In this document: piece by piece, positions 22,783-34,100 of the stretch
How positions within the stretch are numbered: position 1 is the stretch's first letter
Layout: the number at the start of each line of letters is the position of its first letter
Source of the DNA: Yamagishiella unicocca
Taxonomy: Eukaryota; Chlorophyta; Chlorophyceae; Chlamydomonadales; Volvocaceae
Direction: 5' to 3'
Length of the DNA stretch: 64,000 nucleotides
Assembly (NCBI GenBank): GCA_003116995.1
Contig: BDSL01000098.1
Coordinates: 1 to 64,000 of the forward strand
Notes under the pieces: model-generated
Told to the model about the DNA's origin: nothing
Database searches by the model: none
The model's input: only the letters and a program-made list of their open reading frames with translations
Position numbers and translations under genes: made by a program

Positions 22783-23341
22783 GCGGTCTGTGGATTGATT
22801 GGTTGGTTGATTACAAGCTCTTGGAGCTCATAATGACCAGACGAGCCAGGAGGCTCATGGACAAGCGGGGCTGAGGAGAAGCCGCATGTGCCCGGGAAGC
22901 ACTGTACGACGACATGGCGCGTGGCTTGTACTACCATCCGTCAATTAGCACTTCGGGCGCCGTTCTTCCAGTAGCACGGATCCCAGCGTGTATCTCACAC
23001 CGTTTTGATACGTCATGCGCTGTGGGTCGTCGCGCGCATACCCCTCTTTGCAAAGGCACGTGAGCCACGCGGTTCAGCTGGACACGACACGAAGGTGACG
23101 CGCCGTCCTGTCCAGTGCCGGGCGCTGCAAGGGTGTATGAAGGACCGGATGAAGGATCCTGTCCAGTGCCTTGCGCTGCGGGGGCGTGTGAAGGACCATC
23201 GCGTCCAGAGATTGACGCTTGAGGCAGGATGGCGGGTCATGTCAAATGTAACGATTACACAACCCGCACATCAGCTCCAAACTGCACGGCAGCAAACCCG
23301 TCCACCGCCACCTTCCGCTCGAGTTGGAGCTTCCGGTGGAC
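22783..23341. other. convergent 3' region of SPRY and TraB-like genes
   Basis: Holds two divergent copies of a GTCCAGTGCCxxGCGCTGC motif near 23,110 and 23,160. A plus TGTAA (23247-23251) and a minus TGTAA (TTACA 23255-23259) lie within 13 bases of each other. No further gene is seen. Confidence 0.55.
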
Positions 23342-25406
23342 TCAGGGGGCCCCAGCACTCGCCAGCTGCTGCGCAGCCGCTATTTTCTTCAGCTCCTCCT
23401 CGACGCTCAGTACGTGGACTCGCCCCACCACCGCCACGATGCGCTGACATTTCCTCACCACGTCCTTCCCCCCAGCCAGCTCCACCAGCCGCTTCGCCAC
23501 CAGCGCATCCGCCGCGGTGCGCACCACCTCCAGCGTCACGCCCCCATCCCACCCCTCCGCAACCCCCGCGCCACGGCCCCCCTCCGCGGCCCGCCGCGCC
23601 CGCGCCTCCTCCCGCATGCGCTCCGCCACTCGTGCCGCCACAAGCCGCTGCTGCTCCGGCCCCACGCAGCACTGCGCCTCCCACGCCGCCAGCAGCGTCG
23701 CCAGCTCGCGTCCAGCACCCGCCGCCTCAAGCCGGTCGCCCAGCGCCGCCCGCCACGCCTCCACCTCGCCGTACACCTCCTCCCCAAGCGCCGCCTCCAC
23801 CTCCTCAAGGTACACGTCGAACTCTCGACCCAGGAACAGGCTGGCCGCGGGCGCGGCCGCGCGCGCGTCCCTGTCCAACCCACATGACGTCAGCAGCATC
23901 GGCTGCTGCTTGGGCTGCTGCGGGGCTGTGGTGCGGACCAGGTGCGCGGGAACCAGCCACTCCACGAAGGGCGCGCTGCCCAGGAGGAAGAGGTGCGTCA
24001 GTTGATCTGGGTCGGGCTTCAAGCTGGCGCCGCGGCAGGCCTGCAGGAGGCTGGCCTGGAGCTCCTCTCGCTGCAGCTGGCTGAGGGACGTCCGTGCGGC
24101 GGTGGGGCTGGGCAGGTCGGCGACCAACAGGCGGGCGAGCTGCGGCTCCAGGGCCTTGGAGATGGAGGTGTAGGACTTGAGGTGCTGCGTGGCGGGGGTA
24201 GGAGCGGTGCGGGGTGAGGGGACGAGCGCGCGGGGGTGAGGGGGGATGGTTTGGCACGTGTGCGGAGTGCTTGGCAAGTACGGAGACGCGCGGGGGGATG
24301 CGCTGCACCAGACAGTACTCGCGTCACTCCACCAGGCGTGGTCGACCGTGCAGACACACGGCGCGGGCGCGGGCATGGGCGGGGGAGATGTATGGCATGT
24401 TGGGGCGAGTGGGCGAGTGGGGCGGGTGACGACAAAAGGGGAAGCGGGGGTGGTCGGGCACCGCCAATCGGGCACAAGTCGAGCGCTTGGGTGACACCAG
24501 GGCCATGCGCCATGCGGCGGATGCTTGGGACCAGGCTGTTTGGGCCACGGGTTTCCTCACATAATACTCCTCAGGACGCGAGTGGTTCCACGAGTGGTTC
24601 CGCGAGTGGTTCCGCTATAACGCTCCGCTAGTCGATGCCGTAGGGCTGTTGCAGCTGCTGTGTGAAAACCACCCAGCACGATTTACCCCCCGATGGGCGC
24701 CACGCTCACCAGCTCCCGTGATGATGGTGGTGCACTTCTAGGGTACGATGCTCTACTGTCCAACGCCCACATTCGACGCCCGCTCTGAGACGAATAGAGG
24801 GGAGCGACATGAGCCGTGGGCGGGACCCCATGCCCGCGCCCGCATGCGGCACCGCTAGAAGCCCACCCCGTAGCCGCGCAAGGGCTTGCCTCCTCTTCCG
24901 CACCCCAAGTCTGCATCCCAGCGACCACGAGCCAGGACACCTGCCTGAGGAGGTGATTCTAGGGCGATAGCATCAGGCTGCACAGCAGCCACCACATCCC
25001 TGATCAGCGCTGCATCGCCGGGCAGGTCCGCTCCCACCGGCACCAGATGCACCTGGGCTCCCAGGCTAGGCAGCAACACCGGTTGCTCGATGCTGTACTG
25101 CAGCCACTCCTGCTGCGCCTCCGCCCACAGCCGCTCCACATCAGCGGGGATGCGGAGATCCACAGGGGGCGAGGGCGCGACGCCACCTGCCGGGGCCTTG
25201 TTCTTGCCGCCGAAGGAAGGAAGCCGCGGCAGCGCCACGCCAAAACCCTTACGAGCATGAAGACGAAGCCTGTGACGCCGTGATTGCGCTGCTGCGCTGC
25301 ACGGCTCCGCTGCCACTAGCCGATGCTTGCACGTTTGCCTGGCCAGAAGACGGTGAGGAATCGCAGGCCATCCGCAGGCATTCGCACCAAAAGCAACATC
25401 ACGCAT
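23342..25406 (-). CDS. TraB/PrgY-like domain protein, probably organelle-targeted
   Basis: Two clear coding blocks: 25406-24941 and 24184-23342 (stop). Their phases do not match directly, so at least one short exon between them is missing from this model. The first block starts with an Arg/Ala-rich leader that could be a transit peptide, then VHLVPVGADLPGDAALIRDV followed by a VQPDAIALE strand, the pattern of the TraB N-terminal motif. The last block is helical, with FDVYLEEVEAALGEEV, and ends with IVAVVGRVHVLSVEEEL, resembling the C-terminal VVGxGHVPGI motif. The first motif has Asp where the family normally has His (GxxH); the second keeps its His. TraB proteins have no settled biochemical function; some act at mitochondria or in signal-peptide control. 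Assignment is moderate. Confidence 0.5.
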
Positions 25407-25699
25407 CGTATCTTGTGCTGCGATGCCACCCCTGCCAACCGGCAGCCGTGGAAATTGGCTCAGCCACGTATTTACTATGTCCAATTCGGGAGAGCAGTAA
25501 TCATCTTAAGGAGATGCATTCCAAAATAGGGGTAAGCTATGTATTGCGGAGCACGTGCCATCTTCCTAACGCTTGCCTGCCGAGTTGCGATCATGTCCTG
25601 TTCGTACGCTACTGCCGTTAGACGCTCAACGTTCCTTCGCTTTCCTCGACGCATTGAAATCAGGATAACATATAGATTCGAGAGAAGTAACCAGGATGC
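25407..25699. promoter_or_regulatory. short bidirectional intergenic region
   Basis: About 290 AT-richer bases between the TraB-like ATG and the ATG of the large plus-strand ORF. Both promoters must lie here or within the genes. No element was recognised. Confidence 0.4.
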
Positions 25700-28600
25700 A
25701 TGCAGTCGGCATCTGGGTCCCAACCACTTTACACGATGCCGCATGGAACGCCCAGCTATGCCGCCCTCCTCGCGGCAAGCGACACAGGTAACCTAACAAA
25801 CTCACTTCACGATACGTTTCAATCGACAGCATCGTCGCGAGTGCTTTCGCCTGGTTTCGGCGGCAGGGGCAACCAACTAAGCCAGGAACCACTTCGCTTC
25901 AGCAGCACATGGGCGCCTGGGGCTTGGCAGCACCCGGAGAAAGTAACCCTGCCATGGACGCCATCAAAAACTGCACCAGTACGTCTGCTACGTGCCGACC
26001 CAACTGCACCTTGGGCTCAAGCGTCATTGTCGTCCAGGGCCAGCCCACAGGGAGGAGGGGCGATGAGCCCCTTGCAGTCGCCTGCCATACCTAGGGTGGA
26101 GCCACTTGCCAGCCAGCAGCAGGGAAGCTACCAGCAGTTGCTTTCGCAGCGGCAGCAGCAGGGGTTGCACCCGGCTCAGCGCCAGCTGTGGGAGCAAAGC
26201 GCGCAACAGCTGTCGACAGCTGAGCGACAGGAGCGGCAGCGGAAGCTGCAGGTTCAGCAGCTTGAGCAGCAGCAGCAGGAGCAACTGCGGGCTCAGCAGG
26301 CGCTGCTGGCCGAGCTGGTGCAGCAGGCTGGACTGGCGGAGCAGATCAAGCAAGCACAGCTGGAACAGCAAGCCAGGCAGGCACAACTGGAGCAGCAAGC
26401 CGGGCAGGCACAGCTGGATTTCGCCCGCTACCAAGCCCTGCAACCCGGGGCTGAGGGCGTCGCGCCCGTCACCAATCCTGTCACCAGCCCCGCGACCCCC
26501 GACCATGCCCGGAAGCAGCACCGCGCCGCCGCCGCTGATGATGCCGCCGCTGCCGCCGCTGCCGCCAGCGTCATCCTCCAGCCCGATCCCGCCGCCAGCG
26601 TGGCCGGCCTCCCCTGGACCGTCCCCGCCCGTCTGGTCACCGGCCACCGCCGCACCGCCTTCGACGACCACCCCCTGGCCCTGCCGCCCCCGCTGCCGCC
26701 GCACCTACGCTCCGACATCGGCACTACGCCCCATATTCCCCCCGCCGCCGCCACCGACCCCATCGCTCGCTTCAGCCCCGCGCTGCTGGCCCAGCTGCCC
26801 CCGCTGCACACCCTCCCCAGCCCCAGCCAGCTGGCCGCCGACATCTCACACGTCAGCCGTCGGGTGGACAGCGTCGTACAGTCGCTGTCGGCACTTTCCA
26901 GCCTCGGCTGCCTGAGCGCCCTGACCTGCCTGCAGCCCGCCCTGGAGCCAACCGCAGCCGCTGCGCGCCTGCAGGAAAAGCTGCATGGGGAGGGAGGCCG
27001 CGACACCGGGGCCGTCGTGGGAATGGGAGTCGGCGCCGGAGCGCCGCTGGCGGGCTCAGGAGACACGAGCGCAGGTCCCGGTGGTGACGGGATGTCTGGT
27101 GGTCAGGGGCGCGGCGGGCTGGAAGACGGCCACACCGCGAGCACATCCGGCCTCCGGTCAGGGACCCAGTTTGGCGAGCAGGGCGAGGAGGCGGAGGCGG
27201 CGGCGGGCCGCGGCGGTGTCCCGGTGCGCGGCCGCCTCCTCATGGCTCGCACCTGGCATGCTGGCGCCACGTCAGCGTCCTTCTCTGGCGGCCTGCCACC
27301 ACCACCACCGCCACCGCCGCCGCCGCCGCCACAGCAGCAGCAGCAGCAGCCCCTCCATCACCCGCCGGAACAGCCCGGCGGCCCCGGCCAGCCCACCACA
27401 GGTGGAGAGCAGCTGGTGGAACAGCCCCTGGTGGACCTGTGGCGCCCGACACCACCGCCCGACAGCACCAACAGCAACAATAGCAACAACCTGCAGCCGG
27501 AGCCCACGCACACCTCACAGCCGATCAGCGGGCGCGTGCCGCAGGCGTCTTGGGTGCGCACAGATGTCGCGTCAGCAGCAGCAGCCGCCACTGGCCCCAG
27601 TCCTAGCCCCAGCCCCGGTCCCACCCACCCCATTTGGTCGCCTGCTGGGACCACAGCCGAGGGTGGAGCAACGGTGGTCCTCAGCACCACGGCCCTCCAG
27701 CACCTCATTGCGGAGACCGCCCGCGCCTCCGCCACCACCATAGTGGACCTGTACCACCACCGCCACGTGCTGCAGCTCCAGCAGCAGCTCCGAGACCACC
27801 AGGTGATGGTCGTACAGTCGGAGCGCCAGGCGGCGCCGCAGCCGGCTGCGAGCGACGTGGAGGTCACCGCGGCCGGTGTGAGCGCCCGGGGCGAACACGT
27901 GGTGGAGGACGGCGAAGACGGCGGCGCCGGAACGGGGGATGGCGAGGCAGGTTCCGGCAAGGCGCGTGTGACTGTACAGCGGCGGGCGATAGCTGCGGGG
28001 GCTGGGGGGCCAGGTGGATCGATTGGCGCGCCCAGGTCCAGGGCTGTAGCCGTTAAGCCTGGGGTGCACATGGACGCTGGCCGACCTCGCGGAGACGAGG
28101 TTGGGGCGGAGGCGGAGGAGGCGGAAGGGGCGGAGGAGTCGGAGGGGGCTGAGGACGCTGGGGAGGCGACGCTGCGTCCGCAGCGGTCTGGGGCGTGGGC
28201 GCGGCTGCGGGTGGCCCGGGTGGTCTACGTCGGGGCCGACCCTGACGGCGACGCCGGGGGGGGTCCCACTGGCGATGATGAGCAGCAGCAGCAGCAGCAG
28301 TGGAGGAGCGAATATGTCGCGGAGCCAGACGACGCGCGTGCCGCTGCGGTGCGGCCCGAGGGTGGCGGTGGCGGTGGCGGTGCGGGCAGACAGGAGCGGC
28401 GTGGAGGGAGAGGGGAAGGCGGAGGGGGAGGGGAAGGGAGAGGGGGAGGCGGGGACACTACCGGTAGCGACGGCGGCTACGCTGCGACGGATGACGGCGC
28501 CGAGACGATGCGGCGGCCCCTGCCACAGCAGCAGCCGCAACACCAGCAGCAACAGCGCCGCCCCGAGGTGGGCCGGAGGCCCCGGGCCACCGTCAGCTCT

Positions 28601-30007
28601 GAGTCAGAGGGGGACGGAGCCCTCAGGAGGTCAGATCCACAGCCGCCCATGCTGGCGGCCCAGCAGCGGTCCGCAGGCGGGACTCCCTCGTCGCTGCGCT
28701 ATGGGGCCGCGGATGACAGCGATGGGGATTCGGACTCGCTCAGCGGGGCGGCACCTCCCCCGGATGCCTCGGGGTCGCAGGAGGGCTTCGGTACCAAGCG
28801 GCAGGGGTCAGGTGTGGGAGGGTCGGAGGTGGAGGAGAAGGTTAGCGTTAGCGGGGATGGGCGGCGCGGTGGTGGTGGTGGTGAGGAGGAGGAGGAGGAG
28901 GAGGATGCCGATGCTGTTGGCCGGATGGACTTCGAAGGGTGGTCCGTCCAGGGGCAGGAGGCAGAGGGGGAGGGGGAGGTAGAGGGGGAGATGGGGGCAC
29001 AGAGCGCTCGAGACGACGGCGAAGGCGGCAGCGGAGGCGGTGAAAGCGACAGCGTCGGCCGTCTGAGCAGGGTGCGAGGCATGTCACCTTTCTTGGCTGA
29101 AGAGGACGAGGTGGAGCGGCTGCAGCACCAGGAGCAGGAGGCGGAAGAGCTGCAGCTGCTGGGGGCGGAGGAGGACGAGGAGCAGCCGCAGCGGTCCCGG
29201 GATGAGCAGGAGGAGGAGGTGGTGGTGGGTGGAGTCCCGCCCCTGGACGAGCTGTCGGGCCGCAGCGAGGGTAGCGATGGAGGCAGCCGCGCCAGCATCA
29301 CTCGCGCCGGACCAGCGGAGGAGGAGGCAGCGGAGGAGGCGGAGGAGGAGGAGGCAGTGGGGTCACTCAGCGCAAACAAGGGCCTTACGGCGGCCAGCGA
29401 GGAGGGCCGTGACGACGACGACGGCTCATACATGATCGGAGCGATTTCTCTGGACGACGAGGACGACGAGGACGCTATGGAAGACATCTTACATTCCCTG
29501 GACGACGCCGATGCCGGCCCCGAAAGCGATGGGACTGCCGCCGCCGCCGCCGCCGCCGCCGCCTCGTCTGCCACCGCCGAGGAGCTGCTGCTGGACCGGA
29601 TCCTCGCGGACTCCAACATGGACGCAGATGACGCCGAAGCCGACTTAGCCTGGGGTTTGGACGTCGCAGCCACCGCCGGCGACGACGACTGCGGCATCAC
29701 CACTCCGTCTCCGTCTCCACCGCCGCCGGGCGCCAGCGACGCACCCGCAGCTAGCCGAGCCCTCGCCACCCGGCCTCCCAGCGCTGGCCGGGATCAAGAC
29801 GTCCGCCAAGTTGACGTTAACGACGATGACGGCGCCGACAGCTCCGTGGACCCTTCCGAGCGCTCCCTCTCCATGTCCATCAGCTTCAGCACCCTGGTGG
29901 CGCCGGACGCGGCGTCACGCAGCCGCCGCACCAGCGCCAGCGGCAGACCGGGCCTGAGCCAGCAGCCCCTGCCCTCCATCATGGGGCGCTTCGGCGCGCA
30001 GCTGTAG
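25700..30007 (+). CDS. very large intrinsically disordered protein, unrecognised
   Basis: One open frame of 1,435 codons without a needed intron. Residues about 145 to 260 are a Gln/Leu/Ala-rich coiled coil of EQQ/AQLEQQARQ type. About 360 to 430 holds a shorter helical part (ISHVSRRVDSVVQSLSALSS). The middle is Pro/Gln-rich, with a 12-proline run followed by glutamines. The second half is highly acidic, Ser/Gly-rich, with many Glu and Asp runs. It ends with an acidic block MIGAISLDDEDDEDAMEDIL and a short basic tail GRFGAQL. No enzyme motif, membrane segment or zinc site is visible. Codon-repeat tracts (CAG, GCC, GAG) expand several homopolymers. The frame could hide small in-frame introns. 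A TGTAA follows at 30575-30579. Confidence 0.6.
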   Translation: MQSASGSQPLYTMPHGTPSYAALLAASDTGNLTNSLHDTFQSTASSRVLSPGFGGRGNQLSQEPLRFSSTWAPGAWQHPEKVTLPWTPSKTAPVRLLRADPTAPWAQASLSSRASPQGGGAMSPLQSPAIPRVEPLASQQQGSYQQLLSQRQQQGLHPAQRQLWEQSAQQLSTAERQERQRKLQVQQLEQQQQEQLRAQQALLAELVQQAGLAEQIKQAQLEQQARQAQLEQQAGQAQLDFARYQALQPGAEGVAPVTNPVTSPATPDHARKQHRAAAADDAAAAAAAASVILQPDPAASVAGLPWTVPARLVTGHRRTAFDDHPLALPPPLPPHLRSDIGTTPHIPPAAATDPIARFSPALLAQLPPLHTLPSPSQLAADISHVSRRVDSVVQSLSALSSLGCLSALTCLQPALEPTAAAARLQEKLHGEGGRDTGAVVGMGVGAGAPLAGSGDTSAGPGGDGMSGGQGRGGLEDGHTASTSGLRSGTQFGEQGEEAEAAAGRGGVPVRGRLLMARTWHAGATSASFSGGLPPPPPPPPPPPPQQQQQQPLHHPPEQPGGPGQPTTGGEQLVEQPLVDLWRPTPPPDSTNSNNSNNLQPEPTHTSQPISGRVPQASWVRTDVASAAAAATGPSPSPSPGPTHPIWSPAGTTAEGGATVVLSTTALQHLIAETARASATTIVDLYHHRHVLQLQQQLRDHQVMVVQSERQAAPQPAASDVEVTAAGVSARGEHVVEDGEDGGAGTGDGEAGSGKARVTVQRRAIAAGAGGPGGSIGAPRSRAVAVKPGVHMDAGRPRGDEVGAEAEEAEGAEESEGAEDAGEATLRPQRSGAWARLRVARVVYVGADPDGDAGGGPTGDDEQQQQQQWRSEYVAEPDDARAAAVRPEGGGGGGGAGRQERRGGRGEGGGGGEGRGGGGDTTGSDGGYAATDDGAETMRRPLPQQQPQHQQQQRRPEVGRRPRATVSSESEGDGALRRSDPQPPMLAAQQRSAGGTPSSLRYGAADDSDGDSDSLSGAAPPPDASGSQEGFGTKRQGSGVGGSEVEEKVSVSGDGRRGGGGGEEEEEEEDADAVGRMDFEGWSVQGQEAEGEGEVEGEMGAQSARDDGEGGSGGGESDSVGRLSRVRGMSPFLAEEDEVERLQHQEQEAEELQLLGAEEDEEQPQRSRDEQEEEVVVGGVPPLDELSGRSEGSDGGSRASITRAGPAEEEAAEEAEEEEAVGSLSANKGLTAASEEGRDDDDGSYMIGAISLDDEDDEDAMEDILHSLDDADAGPESDGTAAAAAAAAASSATAEELLLDRILADSNMDADDAEADLAWGLDVAATAGDDDCGITTPSPSPPPPGASDAPAASRALATRPPSAGRDQDVRQVDVNDDDGADSSVDPSERSLSMSISFSTLVAPDAASRSRRTSASGRPGLSQQPLPSIMGRFGAQL

Positions 30008-31185
30008 CAGCTGCGGGTGCTGTGGCAGCTACAGCAGCTGCAGCAGCTGTGGCAGCTGCGGCAAGCAGCTGTGGCAAGCAGCTGCTGCAGCTATAGCGTC
30101 TGTAGCACCTCGGGAGGCGGAGCAACGGCTGCAGCGGGGCGGTGGGTGCGGCAGCAGCAGCAGCTGTAGGGGTTGACGTCGATTTGGTGGTGGAGGTTGG
30201 GGTGGCTGGCGAGCGGGGTTCTGTTGGACAGGGGACCGTGTGATCGCAGCGATGGCCGTTTGGTGAGAGGCCGGAGCCAACGGGTGCTCCGGGGGCCGTG
30301 GTGTGGTGTGGCGGGGGGTGGCATGAATTCGTTTACGCGACGGGACAGGGGGGGAAGGGGTGTGGCAGCCGCTTTTGCTTCCACGCCGCCTGGAGTGTCC
30401 TGTCCCAGTAGTTTTCTTTATGATGCGTGTACTGTCCGAGCTCTGAGAGGTCCTTTTCGATACCTGTAGTTTTCCCCAGTGACAGGTGCTGACTGGCATG
30501 GTACGGCAAGGTGCAGGCAGCGGTAGGCGTGTCAAGACTGGGATTAGGCGACAAGCCTGGCCAATTCATCTGACTGTAAACATGTGCTAACAAGGAGCAA
30601 AGCTTGCCCCGCAATGACCAACGAAGCGACCCAACGGGACGCCCTGGGACCACGTCCGGAGTAGTGTGGTGTGATGAGTGATGGGACCAGTGATGTGGCT
30701 AGTGATACATCTTTGCGACAGGGAGAGACCGACACATCATGACACCAATCGTCAGCTGGAACACAACCGTACGGCCCATGCCGCGACACCCGTGACCTAC
30801 CTCCCACCGCAACCCGCCAGAAGCGTTGCTACCCAGGTTCCCAACAACCGTGCCCACGGTTACACATGCCCACAGCATCACATGTAAACGCGGCCCTCCC
30901 ATTCATCGCGCCCGTTGCAATGTCTCATACACAAACACAAGCAGCTTTTGGCCCCGACAGCATCCGTCGCCGCAAGCGCCCGCCTCATCCGCAGCCGCGG
31001 CCCCCTGCTCCAGATCCGCGCCCCCCCCCGAGCCACCCAAACGACCCACACCACGCCCTCTCGCCAACCACCACCACCACCAGCAGCGCAAGGACACCTC
31101 ATCTCCCGACGCTGCAATACCGGGTGTTGACTGCGACTCGTGTTGCAACCTAAGTAACGGCTCCGAATCTTCTCTACGATACTCG
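30008..31185. other. convergent intergenic region with CAGCTG-rich start
   Basis: Bases 30,001-30,100 are a purine/pyrimidine palindrome-rich cluster of GCAGCTGTGGCAGCTGCGGC-type units. The rest shows no convincing gene. Minus TGTAA (TTACA at 30860-30864) is the likely 3' signal of the SpoVS-like gene, and 30575-30579 that of the disordered ORF, so the two transcripts should not overlap. Confidence 0.5.
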
Positions 31186-34100
31186 CTAGACGGCGTCCGG
31201 AGGCGGTGGCCGCCGCCTGGCGCCCGCCAGGTCTTCCGGCCGCAGGAGTAGCGCAGTGCCACTCCGCGGGTCCACTCGGGCGAGAAACAGCTCGAAGCGC
31301 TTCGGTGGTGGGGGCCGCCACGTGGCCACCTGACGAGCAGGGGGGGGGGCATAAGAACCGGTTAGGCGCGTTGTCTTCGGACACATCTTGATGCCGGACG
31401 AGCAGGCGGGGCGGGGGGCGGGGGAGCATGGGAGCGGGGCGGGTGTGTGTGGCCGAGGTTGGGCCCCCCTCACGGGCATTGCCAGGGAGGTGGCGAGGAA
31501 ACCAAATTACACGACACAGGAGACGGAGGAGAAAATATCTAGCCGGGGGGGAACCACGACTCGCGGCGCGGGGGAAGTGCTCCAAATGTCCCGGGGGGGT
31601 GGGGAGGTCGCGGACGGAACGACGACGGGTACTGGGGTCGAGGGACAGCTGCCGCCCGGGTCGGGACCTGGATCGAGGGGCTGAAGACATCAGCACCGCG
31701 GTTCACGACGCGCCCCTCACCTCGGCCTGCTGCTGCTGCCGCTGCACAGCACCCTCCGGCCTCATGGCCCATGGGTCCAGCCGCGCCAGCACGGTCAGAC
31801 CCTCGCTCCGAAACAAGCTCTCCGAGACGCAGGCCGCCGCCAGCAGCGCTGTGAGGCGAGCGCCGGTTGTGGCCGCGAACACGCTGGCCGTGCCGTACCG
31901 CGCCAGGCCCTCCGTCAATGCAGCGGCCGCCGCCTGGACTTGCTGCCCGTTGCCGCCGCCGCCGTTGCCGCCGCCGCCGTTGCCGCCGCCGCCGTTGCCG
32001 CCGTTGCCGCCGCCGCTGTCATCGTCGTCGCTGCCGCTGAGAGGCTTTTCGCGGGCCTTATTGGTCGCCCCTCGCGATCGCTGTGAACCCTGCCGCTGAG
32101 TGCTGCCGCCGGGGCCGCCGTCGCCGTCGCCGTCGCCGTCACCGCTACCGCCCGGTAGGAGCCGCGAGCTGCCCGACCTCGCGATGATGTCACTGGGGTG
32201 CGGCACCGGCAGCATGCCTCTGTGGTGCTGCAGGGCCGACAGCGGCAGGCAATACACCTGGCAGCGAGAGGAGCGGGCAAGTGCGAGCGGGGGTGGGTGG
32301 GGAAGGGCGACGCAGTGGAGGCGAGACGGGGGAGGGTGCGGGTCTTGAGCCCCGACAGCTCTGTGGGCGGCGGGCGGACTGCCGGTGAACTGGCCTGGCC
32401 TGGCCTTTGAAGGCCGGTGATGAGGGATCCTGATCCGACCCTGATGCCCCTCGCCATACTACCCTCGGACTCACCCGGATCCACGCAGCACCCTCCCGCC
32501 CACCCGCCCGCCCACCCACCCACCCACCCACCGCGGCGATACGTAGATACACCCCCCCGCCGCCCCCTCCCTGGCTTCCTAGCGGCCCACCTCCGCAAGC
32601 AAGGAGCCCTCCTCGTGCTCCGCGTCCTCAGCCGCCAGCTGGGGCCGCTGCGGCTGCGGCTGCACCCCCGCGGCGTCACCTGAGGGCTCATCGGCTGAAG
32701 CGCGCAACTGCATTCCGAGCAGCAGGAGGGAGCCACGTCAGCAGGAGGGAGCCACGTCAGCAGGAAGCCAGGCCAGCGCTTCGCCAAGCCAGGCTTGGAC
32801 TCGAGGACGGAGTGCACTGTCGCCTTCGCGCTACGCGTCCTATCGCGGGCAAGCTACAACTAAACGAGCCACAACGTTTGTTTGCTTCAAACAATCTCTT
32901 AAGAGCACCTCAGTACAGCGTTTGTTTACGAGAGCTACGTGTGCTACAACTACATTAGCTACAACTGCATGAGCTATAAGGCAGTCCGCCAAGGCCGCCA
33001 CTCACCACCGCCCCCCGCCACCACACCCGCTCCAGGCACCACCAGCACCACGTGTTTTCCCCTCCGCGCCCGTCCGCGCCACCCACCGTGAACACCAGGC
33101 GGCTCTGCCGCTGCGCCTCCATGGCCTTCAGCTGCCCCTGCGCCCGGAACAACACCACCGGCAGCCGCAGCACCGAGCCCACCTCCCTCGCCGCCACCCG
33201 CACCCGCCGCCCCGCCACCAGCCCGCGGGCCACCTCCGCGGCGGCGCTGCGTGTGTCGGGGCCGCAGCCCCCCTGCAGGGTCAGGAGGCCACCCGCAGCC
33301 GGGGGCTCGCCCCACATGAACCTGACAGGTCCGGGTGCGGCAGGGGGTCGGGCGGTAGCAGCCGGTGGTGCCGCAGCCGGTGGTGCCGCCGGTCTTCGGC
33401 CGCCTGGGGCGCTGCTGCCGGCGCCGTGGGCGGGTATGCCGACCCGTGGGTCCGTGCGGTCAGCGTAGGCGCTGGGTACCGAGCCGACGCCCTCGGGTGC
33501 AGTCCCCACTACTGTGCGTGCCGCCGTCACCGCCGCCGCTGCCGCCGCCGCCGCCGTGCTCTGTGCCCTGATGATGCGCTCGGGCAGCACCGGCCGGGCC
33601 CACTCGTCCCACCTGCACGCCACGAGGTGCAGCACCAGCTGCGGCACCTTGTCCAACGAAACGGACCCCACTGTCGCCGCCGCCGGCGGCGGCGGCGGCG
33701 CCGCCGCCGCCGGCTTCCCCCCCCCTCCCCCCTGCATCCCCCCACGTGGGTCATGACCAGGCCGCCGCGAGGTCATGACGGGCAGCAGCACCACCCCGAG
33801 GCCCTCCGTCAGCAGCAGAGAGCTACAGAGGGAAGCGACCTGCAGGGCGCTGCTCGCCGCGTCGGGGCCCAGAGCGTGCAGTCGGCAGTAGCCGTGGTCC
33901 CGCAGGCGGGCCCCCGTCAGCGCCGCTAGCGACGGGACGCTAGCGGCGGCCCTGACGGCGACGGGAGGGAGGCCGCTAGGGTTGCCGTACAGCGCGTCGG
34001 CGGAGTCCAGGACGGCGTCGGGCAGTAGGAAGGTCGTCACGAGGGCGCGGGGGGTGAGGAGGGAGGAGTCGGCCGGCCAGCCAAGAAGAGGCGGGAACGG

